Assembly (NCBI GenBank): GCA_964036195.1
Contig: OZ038452.1
Coordinates: 27,601,785-27,665,784, forward strand
Direction: 5' to 3'
Length of the DNA stretch: 64,000 nucleotides
From: Sphaerolaimus hirsutus
Lineage: Eukaryota > Nematoda > Chromadorea > Monhysterida > Sphaerolaimidae
Under the pieces are notes generated by a model, which saw only the letters and a program-made list of their open reading frames with translations, was not told the DNA's origin and searched no databases. Made by a program: the position numbers and the translations under genes. Positions 1 through 10,400 of this stretch are shown one piece after another (within the stretch, counting starts at the first letter, position 1; the number at the start of each line of letters is the position of its first letter).

Positions 1-85
1 ACAGAGCAAATTACGTGACATTTGACAGATCGTAATAACGACATTTGACGTTTTACAGGGTGTGGGTGTGGCTCCTGATTTTACT
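1..85. repeat. Family B fold-back fragment in PKD2 intron
   Basis: The sequence holds repeated ACATTTGAC/ACGTTTTAC words and closes with TTTTACAGGGTGTGGG and TGGCTCC, a diverged right end of the palindromic family B (ends GTGCCAGTCCCAGACCCTG). Only one arm lies in the window. It sits in the intron upstream of the first visible PKD2 exon. Confidence 0.5.
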
Positions 86-153
86 CTCTTTCCACAGATT
101 TTCTCAAAAATATGTGTAGTTTTTCCCAAACACAACCATAACTTCCATTCCAG

Positions 154-3100
154 GTATTTTCGTGGCATTTTTGGTCTATTACATCATTGAGGAGACGATT
201 GAAATTGCCAAATGGCGCCTGAGTTATTTCTCGGAATTTTGGAACATACTCGACATCCTGGTCATTTTGGTCAGTTGTCAAATCGAAAAAGTTGACAATA
301 TTTTCGGACAAATTTGTAAAAAAATGTATAAAATTTAATTTCAGATTGGTTTGGCCTGCGTGGCGTTCACGGCGTATCGCCAGATTATGGTGACACAAAA
401 ACTGGAACATTTGCTGGATAATTCAGACACTTATGCGAATTTCGAGTTTTTAAGCTATGCACAAACAATGTTTAATGATGCCACTGGTTTAATGTCTTTT
501 TGTGCATGGGTGAAAGTGAGTATTATACTAGGGGTTGTACAATAATTTTAAGCGCTTAGAAAAGTGTAGCTTGAGGGGCCTCCATCATTTTTCGTAAATT
601 TATGTCTATCTACCGTATTTGCTTGAATAATCCCCCTGGGGGATTATTATTTCGTCAGACATTTTTGAGGGGGGAACTATTCGAGGAGGGAATTATTGAA
701 GGGGGGGAATTATTATTTCGTCAAAATATTCAAGCATGTTTCCATCAACTCATTTCACAAAATATGCTGCATAAACATAATAACGTGCAATTTTTGTTAA
801 AATTAGGTACCGTATTTCCTCGAAATACCCCCGGGGGGTTTATTTTTTCAGAGTGAGAATTTTGAGGGGGGTTAAACGAGGGGGGGTATTTCGAGGGGGG
901 GGGGTAATTATTTCGCGAGAAATTTTTTGAAAACCAAGTACTAAATTGTCGTCTGAAACGTACGCAGACGTCGAAAATGCAACAAAAATCGCCATTTATA
1001 AGACTCTAAAGACTTGTATAAGTGTGTAGACGTATAATCACTGTTCTCACATAACAGAGTTATCGTTTTTAACGTGTGTTTTGCATTACCCAGATGACAA
1101 ACCGCAGCCTTTGTTATTTATGTTCTCTATACACTAAATTTTGGGGGGGGGGGTATTTCGAGGGGGGGGGGGTTTATAAGTTCATAGTGTCCATTTTGAG
1201 GGGGGGTATTTCGAGGAAATACGGTATAACAAATTAATCAAATCCTTAAAAGGGGGGGGGGGATTATTCGAGGCGGGGAATTATTTTTTCCTCACTCGTC
1301 TTACAGGGGGGGGGTTATTCGAGGGGGGAATTATGCAAGGGGAGGAATTATTCAAGCAAATACGGTATTTGAAACGCGTAAAGTGAGAAACTGAAGTTTG
1401 AAGTGTGCTAAAAATGGATTTGGAGAACATGAACATGGAATTTTGGTTAATAAGGTGCAAAGTGCACAATGGTGCCATTCAAAAAGCACCAAGCAAGCAT
1501 CATTGGCGCCATCGTTAACTTCACGTTTCCCCCCATGGACTTCTTCCCCCCGTGGTGTGATGCATTAGCGTTATGTCCGTGCGGACATAACGCTAATGGA
1601 ACACGACAAAACGCTCATGCAACACGACAAAACGCTAATGCAACACAGACAAAACGCTAATACAACACACTCCAGGGGGAAGTTGTCCACGGGGGGAAAA
1701 GTACCTGGCCTATGATCAATATCACCCAGAGAAATGGCGCCATTTCAAAAAGCCCAAACGGAACACTTCCACCCAGGAAAATGACATCCGCGCCTACTCG
1801 TCATCTTAAAATATTCGCTGATTTAAATTTATTCCATGCATTTGAAAGGGATATCAAGAATATAGCTGAAATATTTATAAAACTGATAAGAATGAATCCC
1901 GTACAAAAGGTGCTACGGTACTCTGATGAATAACGTCACCGAAATTTGTGCACCAAATTCAGCCAAAGTGAGCGAATGCAACAAAATGAAAAAGGACCAA
2001 AGTTTTAATTCTATATTCAGAACATAAATATTCTGTATAATTCATCTTTAAGTCTTGCATCCCAATGAACCAGCCACAAATACAACACTTAAAAAAAAAA
2101 AAACTTTTTTTAAACACCACCCAACCCTTGGCAGATCTTCAAATACATCAGCTTCAACAAGACCATGTCCCAGCTGTCGTCCACGCTGCAGCGGTGCGCC
2201 AAGGACGTGGGCGGTTTCGCCATCATGTTTTTCATATTTTTCTTCGCCTACGCCCAGCTGGGATACCTGCTTTTCGGCACACAAGTCAGTTTTGCGCGAA
2301 ATTTTTGGGGTTTGAGGGATTTTTTCGTGGGTTTTTCTTGCGTATTTCTTAATCACCGCTGAAATTTTAGACGTTTGCACGACTGGGGGCAACAACTGGG
2401 AGCCCACTGGGGCAGTCCTATACCCTGTAAAAGTGTAAAATTCCCTGTAAAATGTCATGTAAAAAACCGTGTAAAATGTCATGTGCCATGTAAAAGACAG
2501 TGTAAAATACCCTGTAAAATGACATGTCATGAAAAAGACAGTGTAAAATGTAAAATGTCATGCAACATGTGTGTCAAAAGTCAAAAGTGTCAAAAGTCAT
2601 GTAAAAAGCCCTGTAACATGTCATGTGACATGCAATAGACCCTGTAAAGTGTCATCACTCATGTGAAAGCCCTGTAAAATTTAAAATGTCATGCAAAAGT
2701 CAAAAGTCATGCAAAAGGACCTGCAAAGCGTAGGCGGTGTGAAGACTTTTTCAGACCAAGTTCACTATTACAAGTAACACTATGTTCAGCCCAGAAACTT
2801 CAGTTCCAATCTAACAAATCATTGAAAAAAACTCAACCCGCAGGTGCGCGATTTCTCCACATTTTACGATGCAGTTTTCACCCTTCTAAGGACAATTTTG
2901 GGCGATTTCGAGTTCCACGAATTGGAGCAGGCAAACAGGCTCCTGGGACCGATTTTCTTCATAACTTACGTGTTCTTTGTGTTCTTTGTCCTACTGGTGA
3001 GTTGACAGATTTATTAGCTGGGATTGAATGCGCACGCTAGTCAACTGATGAATTTAAAAAAATTAGTAAACCCATAAATCAGCCTTGAACGCATTTTAGT

Positions 3101-4697
3101 TTACTGGACTTTTTTTGTTCTCCGTCACTGTAGTTGACGAACACAATTCCAGTAAACTCAAATTCCATTCAAAGTCGATTTATGAGTTCACTAAATTTGT
3201 AGTCAACTGGCAGTGAACTAGGTAGTTTGCACTGGTGATATTATACATTTTAGTAAAGCGACTGGACCGCAGTTTGCAGAGAATCTTACCATATTGCGAT
3301 GTATGAAAGTATTATACACGGTAAATTGCTGCAAACACCGGTAGAAAAGGAAGTGGTGTTATTTATGAATTTATGAAGAGAAAAATAGATATATGTTGCT
3401 TTGTTCAGATGGTGTATGGTAGAGTGCAGTGTGAGATCCATACATAATCATATAGATAATTACCGTATTTCTCGAAATACCCGCCCCCCTCGAAATACCC
3501 CCCTCAAAATGGGCACTATGAATTTGTGGTCCGGGAAATGCATAACAGACGTTCAAAACACTTACTGTGTTACGTTAGAACATCGTTTATACCATCTACA
3601 TCCTTATAAGGCTGTAAAAACTTATAAATGGTGGTTATTGTTGCATTCTTCACGTTTTTCTCTCAAAATTTTCACTCTGAAAAAAATAAACCCCCAGGGG
3701 GTAATTCGAGGAAATACGGTAATACTCAATAAAGAGCATTTTGAAAACATATCAAAGATCAAATATCGACACTGAACTAAAGTCGATACAAAATACACCT
3801 GAGATATTGGGCGCGCACACCAATCGACCACCGCTTGTTATCGATATCGACAAATTTTATAAAAAAACAACCATTGGCATTAAATTTTACCCATAAAAAA
3901 TTCCACTCACAGAACATGTTTTTGGCCATCATCAACGACACCTACGCCGAAGTGAAAGCAGAACTGGCGACTCAGAAAAATGAACTGGAATTGGGCGATT
4001 ATTTCAAACAGGTCGGTTCTATGTAAATATTTTGAATATTTTTACATAAACCGTGGAAATTCAAAAGAATTCTTGAGGACAGGGTAGGAATTTTTGAGAG
4101 GCTTAATTTTGAAATGAGATGCTCACAGAAAAACATCCTAAATAACATAGGTATTCACACGATAAATGTGTTCCCGCTCGCAGCGCTACTACAACATGCT
4201 GCAAAAAATGAACATCCGCAAGCAAAATGTTGCAGAAATCACCGAGTTGATCGATGACGATGACAATATCGACCAGGACGAATGGAAAGCCAAATTGACA
4301 AAGTGAGATGCTGTTAACCAGGGGTCTCCTAGGGGTGGCTGGGGGGGGGGTAACCCCCCCCCCTACTATACCCCTGATTGCATCGGTGAATTTAGAAGGT
4401 TTTTTTATTATTTTTGGAAAGTTCAGCGTGTAAAGTTTTGTATTGCAGTGCGTATTTTTACGGCATTCCAGGTTCAAAACACCATTCACGTCAATTTTTG
4501 ATGGCAACATTCCGAAAAAAATTCCGCTGAAAATTCCAATCAAAAAATACCACCCCCCCCCCCTTGAACACCAAAAATACATGGTCACTTAATTATTGCA
4601 GGCAAAAGATGACCCGGCGACGAAACGCCGCAAAATGGAACAGGCAATTAATGCGGAATTGGATCGTTTCGAACAAGATGCATCCACTGAAGATTGA
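154..4697 (+). CDS. PKD2: Polycystin-2 (PKD2, TRPP) cation channel, 3' part of gene
   Basis: Exons read: 154-269, 345-515, 2135-2284, 2844-2996, 3913-4011, 4184-4302 and a probable last exon 4602-4697. The protein runs from S2 ([20 protein letters not shown]) through S3 ([20 protein letters not shown]), the S4-S5 region ([20 protein letters not shown]) and S5 ([20 protein letters not shown]). The pore follows, with the TILGDF filter motif typical of polycystin-2, then S6 and [18 protein letters not shown]. Family knowledge: PKD2 proteins are tetrameric, Ca2+-permeable channels of cilia and ER membranes, often paired with polycystin-1. The 5' half lies outside the window. The cytosolic tail is much shorter than in vertebrates, and I see no clear EF-hand. 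Odd point: exon 4184-4302 ends in phase 2, but the acidic tail reading [14 protein letters not shown]...EDASTED in 4602-4697 needs phase 0. The last junction is therefore uncertain. The gene is convergent with the next one. Confidence 0.92.
613..1365. mobile_element. Family A (Tc1/mariner-like) inverted-repeat element, outer copy
   Basis: Ends are CCGTATTTGCTTGAATAA and its inverse complement TTATTCAAGCAAATACGG, flanked on both sides by TA, the duplication typical of Tc1/mariner elements. The arms carry long G or C runs. It lies in a PKD2 intron, encodes no transposase, and is split by a second family A copy (810-1224). Confidence 0.75.
810..1224. mobile_element. Family A element nested in another family A element
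   Basis: Ends are CCGTATTTCCTCGAAATA and the complement TATTTCGAGGAAATACGG, with TA at 808-809 and 1225-1226. The interior matches the copy at 33076-33505 closely (the shared segment with AACCAAGTACTAAATTGTCG and ACGTACGCAGACGTCG). It is a non-autonomous MITE. Confidence 0.8.
1565..1660. repeat. Short tandem repeat with palindrome
   Basis: A perfect palindrome (GCGTTATGTCCG / CGGACATAACGC) is followed by three or four diverged units of about 20 bp built on ACACGACAAAACGCTAATGC. It lies in a PKD2 intron, and no coding role is apparent. Confidence 0.6.
2400..2725. repeat. Family B-type repeat, TGTAAAATGTCATG array
   Basis: The segment begins GGGGCAGTCCTATACCCTG, like the family B end, and continues as many diverged copies of TGTAAAATGTCATG. 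The opposite inverted arm is not clearly preserved. It lies in the PKD2 intron between exons 2135-2284 and 2844-2996. Confidence 0.55.
3030..3240. repeat. Fold-back repeat with GTAAACTCAAAT arms (family D)
   Basis: Inverted arms pair CAGCCTTGAACGCATTTTAG with CAAATTCCATTCAAAGTCGA. The outer parts carry GCGCACGCTAGTCAACTG on the left and GTAGTCAACTGG on the right. It belongs to the group with CACACTAGTT-like ends and lies in a PKD2 intron. Confidence 0.5.
3463..3719. mobile_element. Family A MITE (short subfamily)
   Basis: Ends are CCGTATTTCTCGAAATACC and its complement GGAAATACGG, with TA at both sides. The internal segment GTGGTCCGGGAAATGCATAA is shared with copies at 23050, 24988 and 31279, defining a subfamily of about 250 bp. 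Confidence 0.8.
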
Positions 4698-6100
4698 GAA
4701 TTTGGAATTTTGCAGAAAAAGTTGTAAAATTTTAAACCTCGAGTGACTTACAACTGCAAAATTTATACATGTTAGATGCGCATACTCATGTCTGATTGAC
4801 TGTATTTTCCGTCCGGCCTAGGCTTGGCTTGGGTTGCATGGGTTTTTTATAAAGCGGGCGTCTGATGACCAAATTGTACATATGTGGTTGATTTTCTAAC
4901 GAAAGACACGACCCCCACACTGCACGCGTATTAATTGCGCTGATCGAATCGACACTTTTCCTGCCAACAATTTTGTGCGGAATGGATCAAAGGTTGAATG
5001 CGACCGGATTAATACTTTATACGTGTATTTACATGTCATGTCAATTCAACGTTTACATAGGAATAAATCGTTGGCAATAGTGAATTCAAACTTGTACAAA
5101 AGTACATTTTAGAAATACATCTACAAATTTTTAATCATGTCTAGATGTAGAGTGAGAAGAAACATGAGAAGTAATAAACAAAATGGCAAGTAAAATCGAA
5201 GTAAACTTCGTTCTTCTCATTGTACATCGCATTTTACTTTTTATCTGCCATTTCACTTATCACTACCCACCTCTCAAAGGATTTAACCTTTCCACTTGCG
5301 GAAAAAAACCCAGATTATGGCCTATAATTCCCATGCAAACAGCTCTTAGCCAGAATTACCGATGACAATCTGTGCCTCTGTTTGTTCAATGGCCATCAAA
5401 ATTCTACCGGTCATAAGTACACACACAAGTCCTATTAAAGGCACCACACCCAACTAATCCCGAGTGAGTGCAAACTTAATCCCATGGCATTCAACCTTTG
5501 ATCCCTTCCGCCGCTGACTCCGACCTGAGTTCATCATCAAGGCGGAGTCAACGCCTAAAAAACTCCCAAGCGCAAGCGGGCAGCGAACCAAACCGGACGG
5601 AAAGTAGAAGCTAGCTCATGTCTAAACCCGAACTCGCTGGTGCGGCGCACTCTAGTTGACAGATTCAGTTGACGGATTTCTCTTTCAGATACTCAAGTTC
5701 GATAAAAGTTTCAATTTCAGATTCAAAACATTTCGGCTGTAAACTTGTGTGCAATTCCAATTCAGTGCAATGCACCATTCCAATCTTTCAAATCAAGCGA
5801 AATCATTTCAAAACTCGTCAAAACTACGTTTCATTTCATTGGATCAGTGCCAACTTGCCCTTGCGCATTCCACGTTTAGGATGGCATGTGTGCATTATTC
5901 GACTATTCCATTCCAGGGAATTGCATAATAACTAGAAGTCACTCGAGTTTGGATTGTGAGGGTTATTTTGTGATCCTTTAAGCTTACCAGCAATTTTTGA
6001 CGGATCAATGTTTTATGATGTGAGCAAGGTTACTTGACAAAAACCGTTGAATATTTCAAGGAATTTTTCGTTCAATACACCATTTGTAAACCCCTCATGC
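4698..6100. other. Intergenic region between convergent PKD2 and snf genes
   Basis: No exon is recognised. The segment has its own inverted repeats: TTTTCCGTCCGG near 4806 pairs with CCGGACGGAAA near 5594, and GGATCAAAGGTTGAATGC near 4983 pairs with GCATTCAACCTTTGATCC near 5487. A smaller fold-back of AGTAAAATNGAAGTAAA words lies at about 5150-5265. This looks like one or more nested fold-back elements. ORFs here do not resemble proteins. Confidence 0.45.
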
Positions 6101-7039
6101 CAAGGACGTAGCCAGGGGGGGGCGGGGGGGCGGCCGCCCCCCCTTCCCGGGCCGGACCAAAAAATGTGCCAGAAATGGCACTTTCAGACGACGATTTTGT
6201 CGACAGTTTGAAAAAAATTGGCGCGCAAGCGCGCATTTTCCCTTCACAACGTATATTTTCGGCTGACCGGTTGCCGCCGCCTCAAAGCCAGTGAAAATGG
6301 ACTTAATTCCTGTCCATGTCGCTCTATATGTCTGTAAAATATAGACATATACCGCTGTTTTGGCGCCAATGCCAACGCCAGTGGCGCGGCGCCTACGAAT
6401 GGCGCCATTCCCCTACAACAGGGGTAAAATTTTAGGGGGGGGCGCCGACCCCCCCCCCCCCCCCCGTTAACCGGGCTCCGTATACAATCCGCCCAGGGGT
6501 CTCCAGGATTTTGGCCCTCGCGGGGGCTGGATAGATAGCAAATCGCTCCTCCGGAGGGATAGATAGCTGAAAAATTTTTCTGGGGGGGGGCTTGGGGGGG
6601 GGCTGGCGGGGGCACAATATATAGGCTTTTTCAAGGTTAAGAAGGCAGAAAGGGGAAAAAATCGCTAAGAATCAGTTAAAAGTAGCCAAAAGTAGGTATA
6701 AAATGGCTAAAAATAGGTATATAACCATGTATATAGCCGGAAAGCACGATTTTGAAAGTGAAAAACTATAAAAAGGTGCGAAAATTGGTGGTTTTGAGCG
6801 AAAATTGGGGCAAAATTTCTCAAAAACCACTCCAGATAGATAGATAGCTGAGCGATTTGGGGGGGGTCTTTGGGGGTAGTAGCCAAAAATTTTGCCTCGG
6901 GATAGATAGATAGCTGAGCGGCCTCCGGGATAGATAGATAGCTGGCCGATTTGGGGGGGGGCAGCCCCCCCCCAGCCCCCCCCCCCCTAGGAGACCCCTG
7001 AATCCGCCCCCCCGCTCAAAAATCCTGGCTACGTCCCTG
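6101..7039. mobile_element. hAT-like MITE, CAGGGACGTAGCC family
   Basis: Left end CAAGGACGTAGCCAGG and right end CCTGGCTACGTCCCTG form terminal inverted repeats. A perfect 8-bp duplication, CCTCATGC, occurs at 6093-6100 and 7040-7047. The 8-bp duplication and the CAGGG start fit the hAT superfamily. The interior has GGCGCCATTC motifs and no transposase. It is interrupted by 6494-7000. Confidence 0.85.
6494..7000. mobile_element. hAT-like MITE, CAGGGGTCTCC family, nested
   Basis: Ends are CAGGGGTCTCC and GGAGACCCCTG, with a perfect 8-bp duplication AATCCGCC at 6486-6493 and 7001-7008. The interior contains GATAGATAGATAGCTG motifs and G/C homopolymers. It is inserted in the hAT-like element 6101-7039. 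The same family occurs at 17003-17498 and 19588-20575. Confidence 0.87.
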
Positions 7040-7470
7040 CCTCATGCCAAGTGACAAATTTCAGCTAAAATTTGATTCCCGTTGTGTAAGTTATTTACAA
7101 ATTGGATGTCAAGGAAAGAGTAAAATTGTTAAAATAAATTACCTGCAAACACTTCATAGAAAGTTTGAAACTAGTCACTTGGCTTGACAGGGTGTATATC
7201 GTTGAGCATGTTTGTTTCTAAAAAATAAGTGGGACAAAATTTTGGATGATGGATCTACATATATATAGTACATTTTCAAATTTTCTTCATTTTTTCATAC
7301 ATATTTAGATATCTTATACCCTCGACAAGTGACTATACCCTAGTCATAATTATTTACACACACTGAAATGAAAAATACTTAATAATTACTTAACGAAAAA
7401 AAATTGACAACCCACACAGAGATCGCATTCAAAAGTACAAACAACTAAAAACTAATAAAAAATAAAAACC

Positions 7471-10400
7471 TCATTTATTCGCATAGGCAACCAAAATTCC
7501 ATTGTCAGGGGTCACTTTAAATCCATGCAGTGCCAATTTTGCCGCGGCCGCTTGTTTCTCAGTTTCATACTCCACAAAAGCTATGTCATGCCGCCCCGGC
7601 ACTGGGCGCAGTTCTGTCACGCCAGGAAATCTGCAAAAATACATTGGTCATTATTTACTTTCGGAAATTGATAAGTCCGAAAGTTGAAAATTCAGTTAAG
7701 CGTAGGGATGGATAAAAAGCGCTTTTTTCAACGGCCCCGCTTTTAAAAACACACACGCTTTTTTCGCTTTTTTCCAAATAAATGTCAAGACATTTCCTAG
7801 AAAACTCCCAAATATGGTTATGAGTCAATATATACAGGTATATCATACACGTGGCAGTACTTGTGATTATCTATATCCATAGAATGGCTGTGAAGCCATG
7901 AGATAGCATTATCTTATAGTTTTATGCAAAAAATGCACTTTTTATGTTGACTGGTTATGTAAATTGATATTTGTCAAATGGTCGTGAGTCAAAATACCTA
8001 GTGCATAGGAACAAAAAAGCGGTGTATTTTTTAAAAAAGCGCTTGAAAAAAAGCGCTGGCCATCCCCATCACAATTTATGACACGTTAGGATGATTTTGT
8101 AAAAAAATAGGGCAAACGTTCACTCTTGCAACTATTTTTGATGGAAAACACCAGATAACGTCGATTTGTATTTTGGATTTTGTTGAGTCCAAACCTTTCT
8201 ATCTATATTTTAGAGTATGCTTCGCTGATTAGCACGGACCAAAAGTTAAACATTTCGAGACATTTTAAACGCAACCAGACAACTTTGATATACAGGGATG
8301 GGCATTTTCAGTTACCGCTGGAAAAACGCGATAGCTTGAGCTACGGTTGAGCTATCGCAGTGAAATTTTAGCACAATAGAGTAGACTCCATAGGACACCT
8401 ATTCTGAAGTTTGCAACCCAAACGGCCACATTTTGGGTGAGTTGTGGAACACACAGTTTTTAGTGTAATTTTGTGACTTGACCCCCGTTATCTCAGGACT
8501 GGGGGACTATTAGGGTTCAAACGGGATTGACTTTTCGGGATCGGGATCGGGATCGGGATTCACTTTTTGAGATTTCGGGATCGGGATCGGGATTGGGGTT
8601 TCGGGATCGGGATCGGGATCGGGATTGGTTTTTTGAGATTTCGGGATCGGGATCGGGATCGGGATTGGCCGGGATTGGGGTCACGGGATCGGGATTGGGA
8701 TAGGCATTTTTCCGGGATCGGGATTGGGTTCTAGGGATAGAGATTTTGGCCATTTTTCTGGCATTCACAGTTGTTCATAAAGGTCTCAAAACACTGTTGG
8801 ATGCCAGAAAAGTGGCATAAAATTGACGCTGGGGGATTGCATCCACTTTTTTGCATGCAAAAACGTCATTATTTCACTTTTTATAATTTCCACTAATTTT
8901 TCCGGGATCGGGATCCCGGACTTGGGAGTTTCTCGGGATCGGGATCGGGATTTGAAAACTTTCGGGATCGGGATTGGTATTTTTGAGATTTCGGGATCGG
9001 GATCGGGATTGGGGTTTCGGGATCGGGATCGGGACTGGTAAATCCCGGAATTTCACGGGATCCGGGATCGGGATCCCGTTTGAACCCTAGGGACTATTCG
9101 AGAAAAACAAAGAATTTGGTTGTAGCCCCGACCCCAAACCCCAACATACTCAAAGGGCATCCAAATCGGCCAATGTACGACAGAATGGGACAACACCAAA
9201 GACCGGTGACCCCCCCCCCCTCAAATGCCACCCTCGATTTATCCTATGGGTGACGCCTAGTCACAAAATTACACTAAAAACGGTGTGTTCCACTACTCAC
9301 CCAAAATGTGGCCGTTTGGGTTGCAAACTTCAGAATAGGTGTCCTATGGAGTCTACTCTATTGTGTTAAAATTTCACTGTGATAGCTCAACCGTAGCTCA
9401 AGCTATCGCGTTTTTCCAGCGGTAACTGAAGATGCCCACCCCTGTACAAACCAGAAAAATAACTAATTAATTGCAATTAAATAAATAAAAACGACACAAA
9501 ACTAACTGGGAAAATAAATTGTCCAGCGTGTTGTCGGGCAAACTTTCCGGAATATTTGAGACGAATAAAACTTTGTTTTCCTTTTCCTCGATCTCTTTGC
9601 GCGCGGTCGCCTGTTCGGACTGCGGCAGAAATTAAATTTGTAAAAAACGACACTCAATCCTTGAAAATGGCGACAGGCGCCCCACGGTATACTCGGCGGA
9701 CCACATGCTATGCATTTTTGTAAAGGAAACACTCCATCATGACGTCATCATTTATAAAATTAAAATTATTTCAGCAAAAAAGAAAAAAACATTCCTCGCT
9801 TGTACGCAACTCCGCCTCTTTCTTTTTTAAATATTTTTCTTTTTGTGAAAATGAATACATAAGTATCCAGCTCGCGCGTTATCGACCAAGACATAAATAA
9901 TTTTGGGCGCATACTTTGCGGTCCGCCGAGTATACCTTTCAAAAAAGCCCGAAATCTGAGCCGACACAAGGCAGTTGACACAAATGTGTCGACTAGTGTA
10001 TGGTAGGGTTCAAACGGGACTGACTTTTCGGGGTCGGGATCGGCTTTTTGAGATTTCGGGATCGGGATCAGGAGCGGGATTGGTATCTAGGGATCGGGAC
10101 CGGGATTGGCATTTTTTCAGGATCGGGATTGGGATATTTGAAAAAGTTTTCATATTGAAGGAGCCTCTCTAATTTACCTCAAAAATAGGTCTAAAAACAC
10201 GCACGAATGCCGGAAAAGTGCCATAAATTGGACATTGGAGGTTCCTGGTCACATTTCTTAGTGCAAAAATGTTATTTTAAAGAGTTGGCAAATTTTCCGG
10301 GATTGAGTAAAAATTTTCCGAATCTGAATTCGTTTTTTGAGATTTCGGGATCGGGACCACAAAATCCTGAAATTTCTCAGGATTCGGGATCGGGATCCCG

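Noticed and set aside
2048..2530. 160-residue ORF on the minus strand
   Set aside because: Antisense shadow of the PKD2 exon 2135-2284 plus a TGTAAAATG repeat array.
6244..6617. Proline-rich ORFs on the minus strand
   Set aside because: They arise from C/G homopolymers of the two nested hAT-like elements; no homologous product.
8517..9056. ORFs rich in [11 protein letters not shown] and similar dipeptides on both strands
   Set aside because: They are translations of the CGGGAT minisatellite arms in a hAT-like element; open in several frames because the unit length is a multiple of three.
8511..9089. CRISPR-like array of short repeats
   Set aside because: Repeats are 6-19 bp, contiguous, without unique spacers, inside a transposon in animal DNA.
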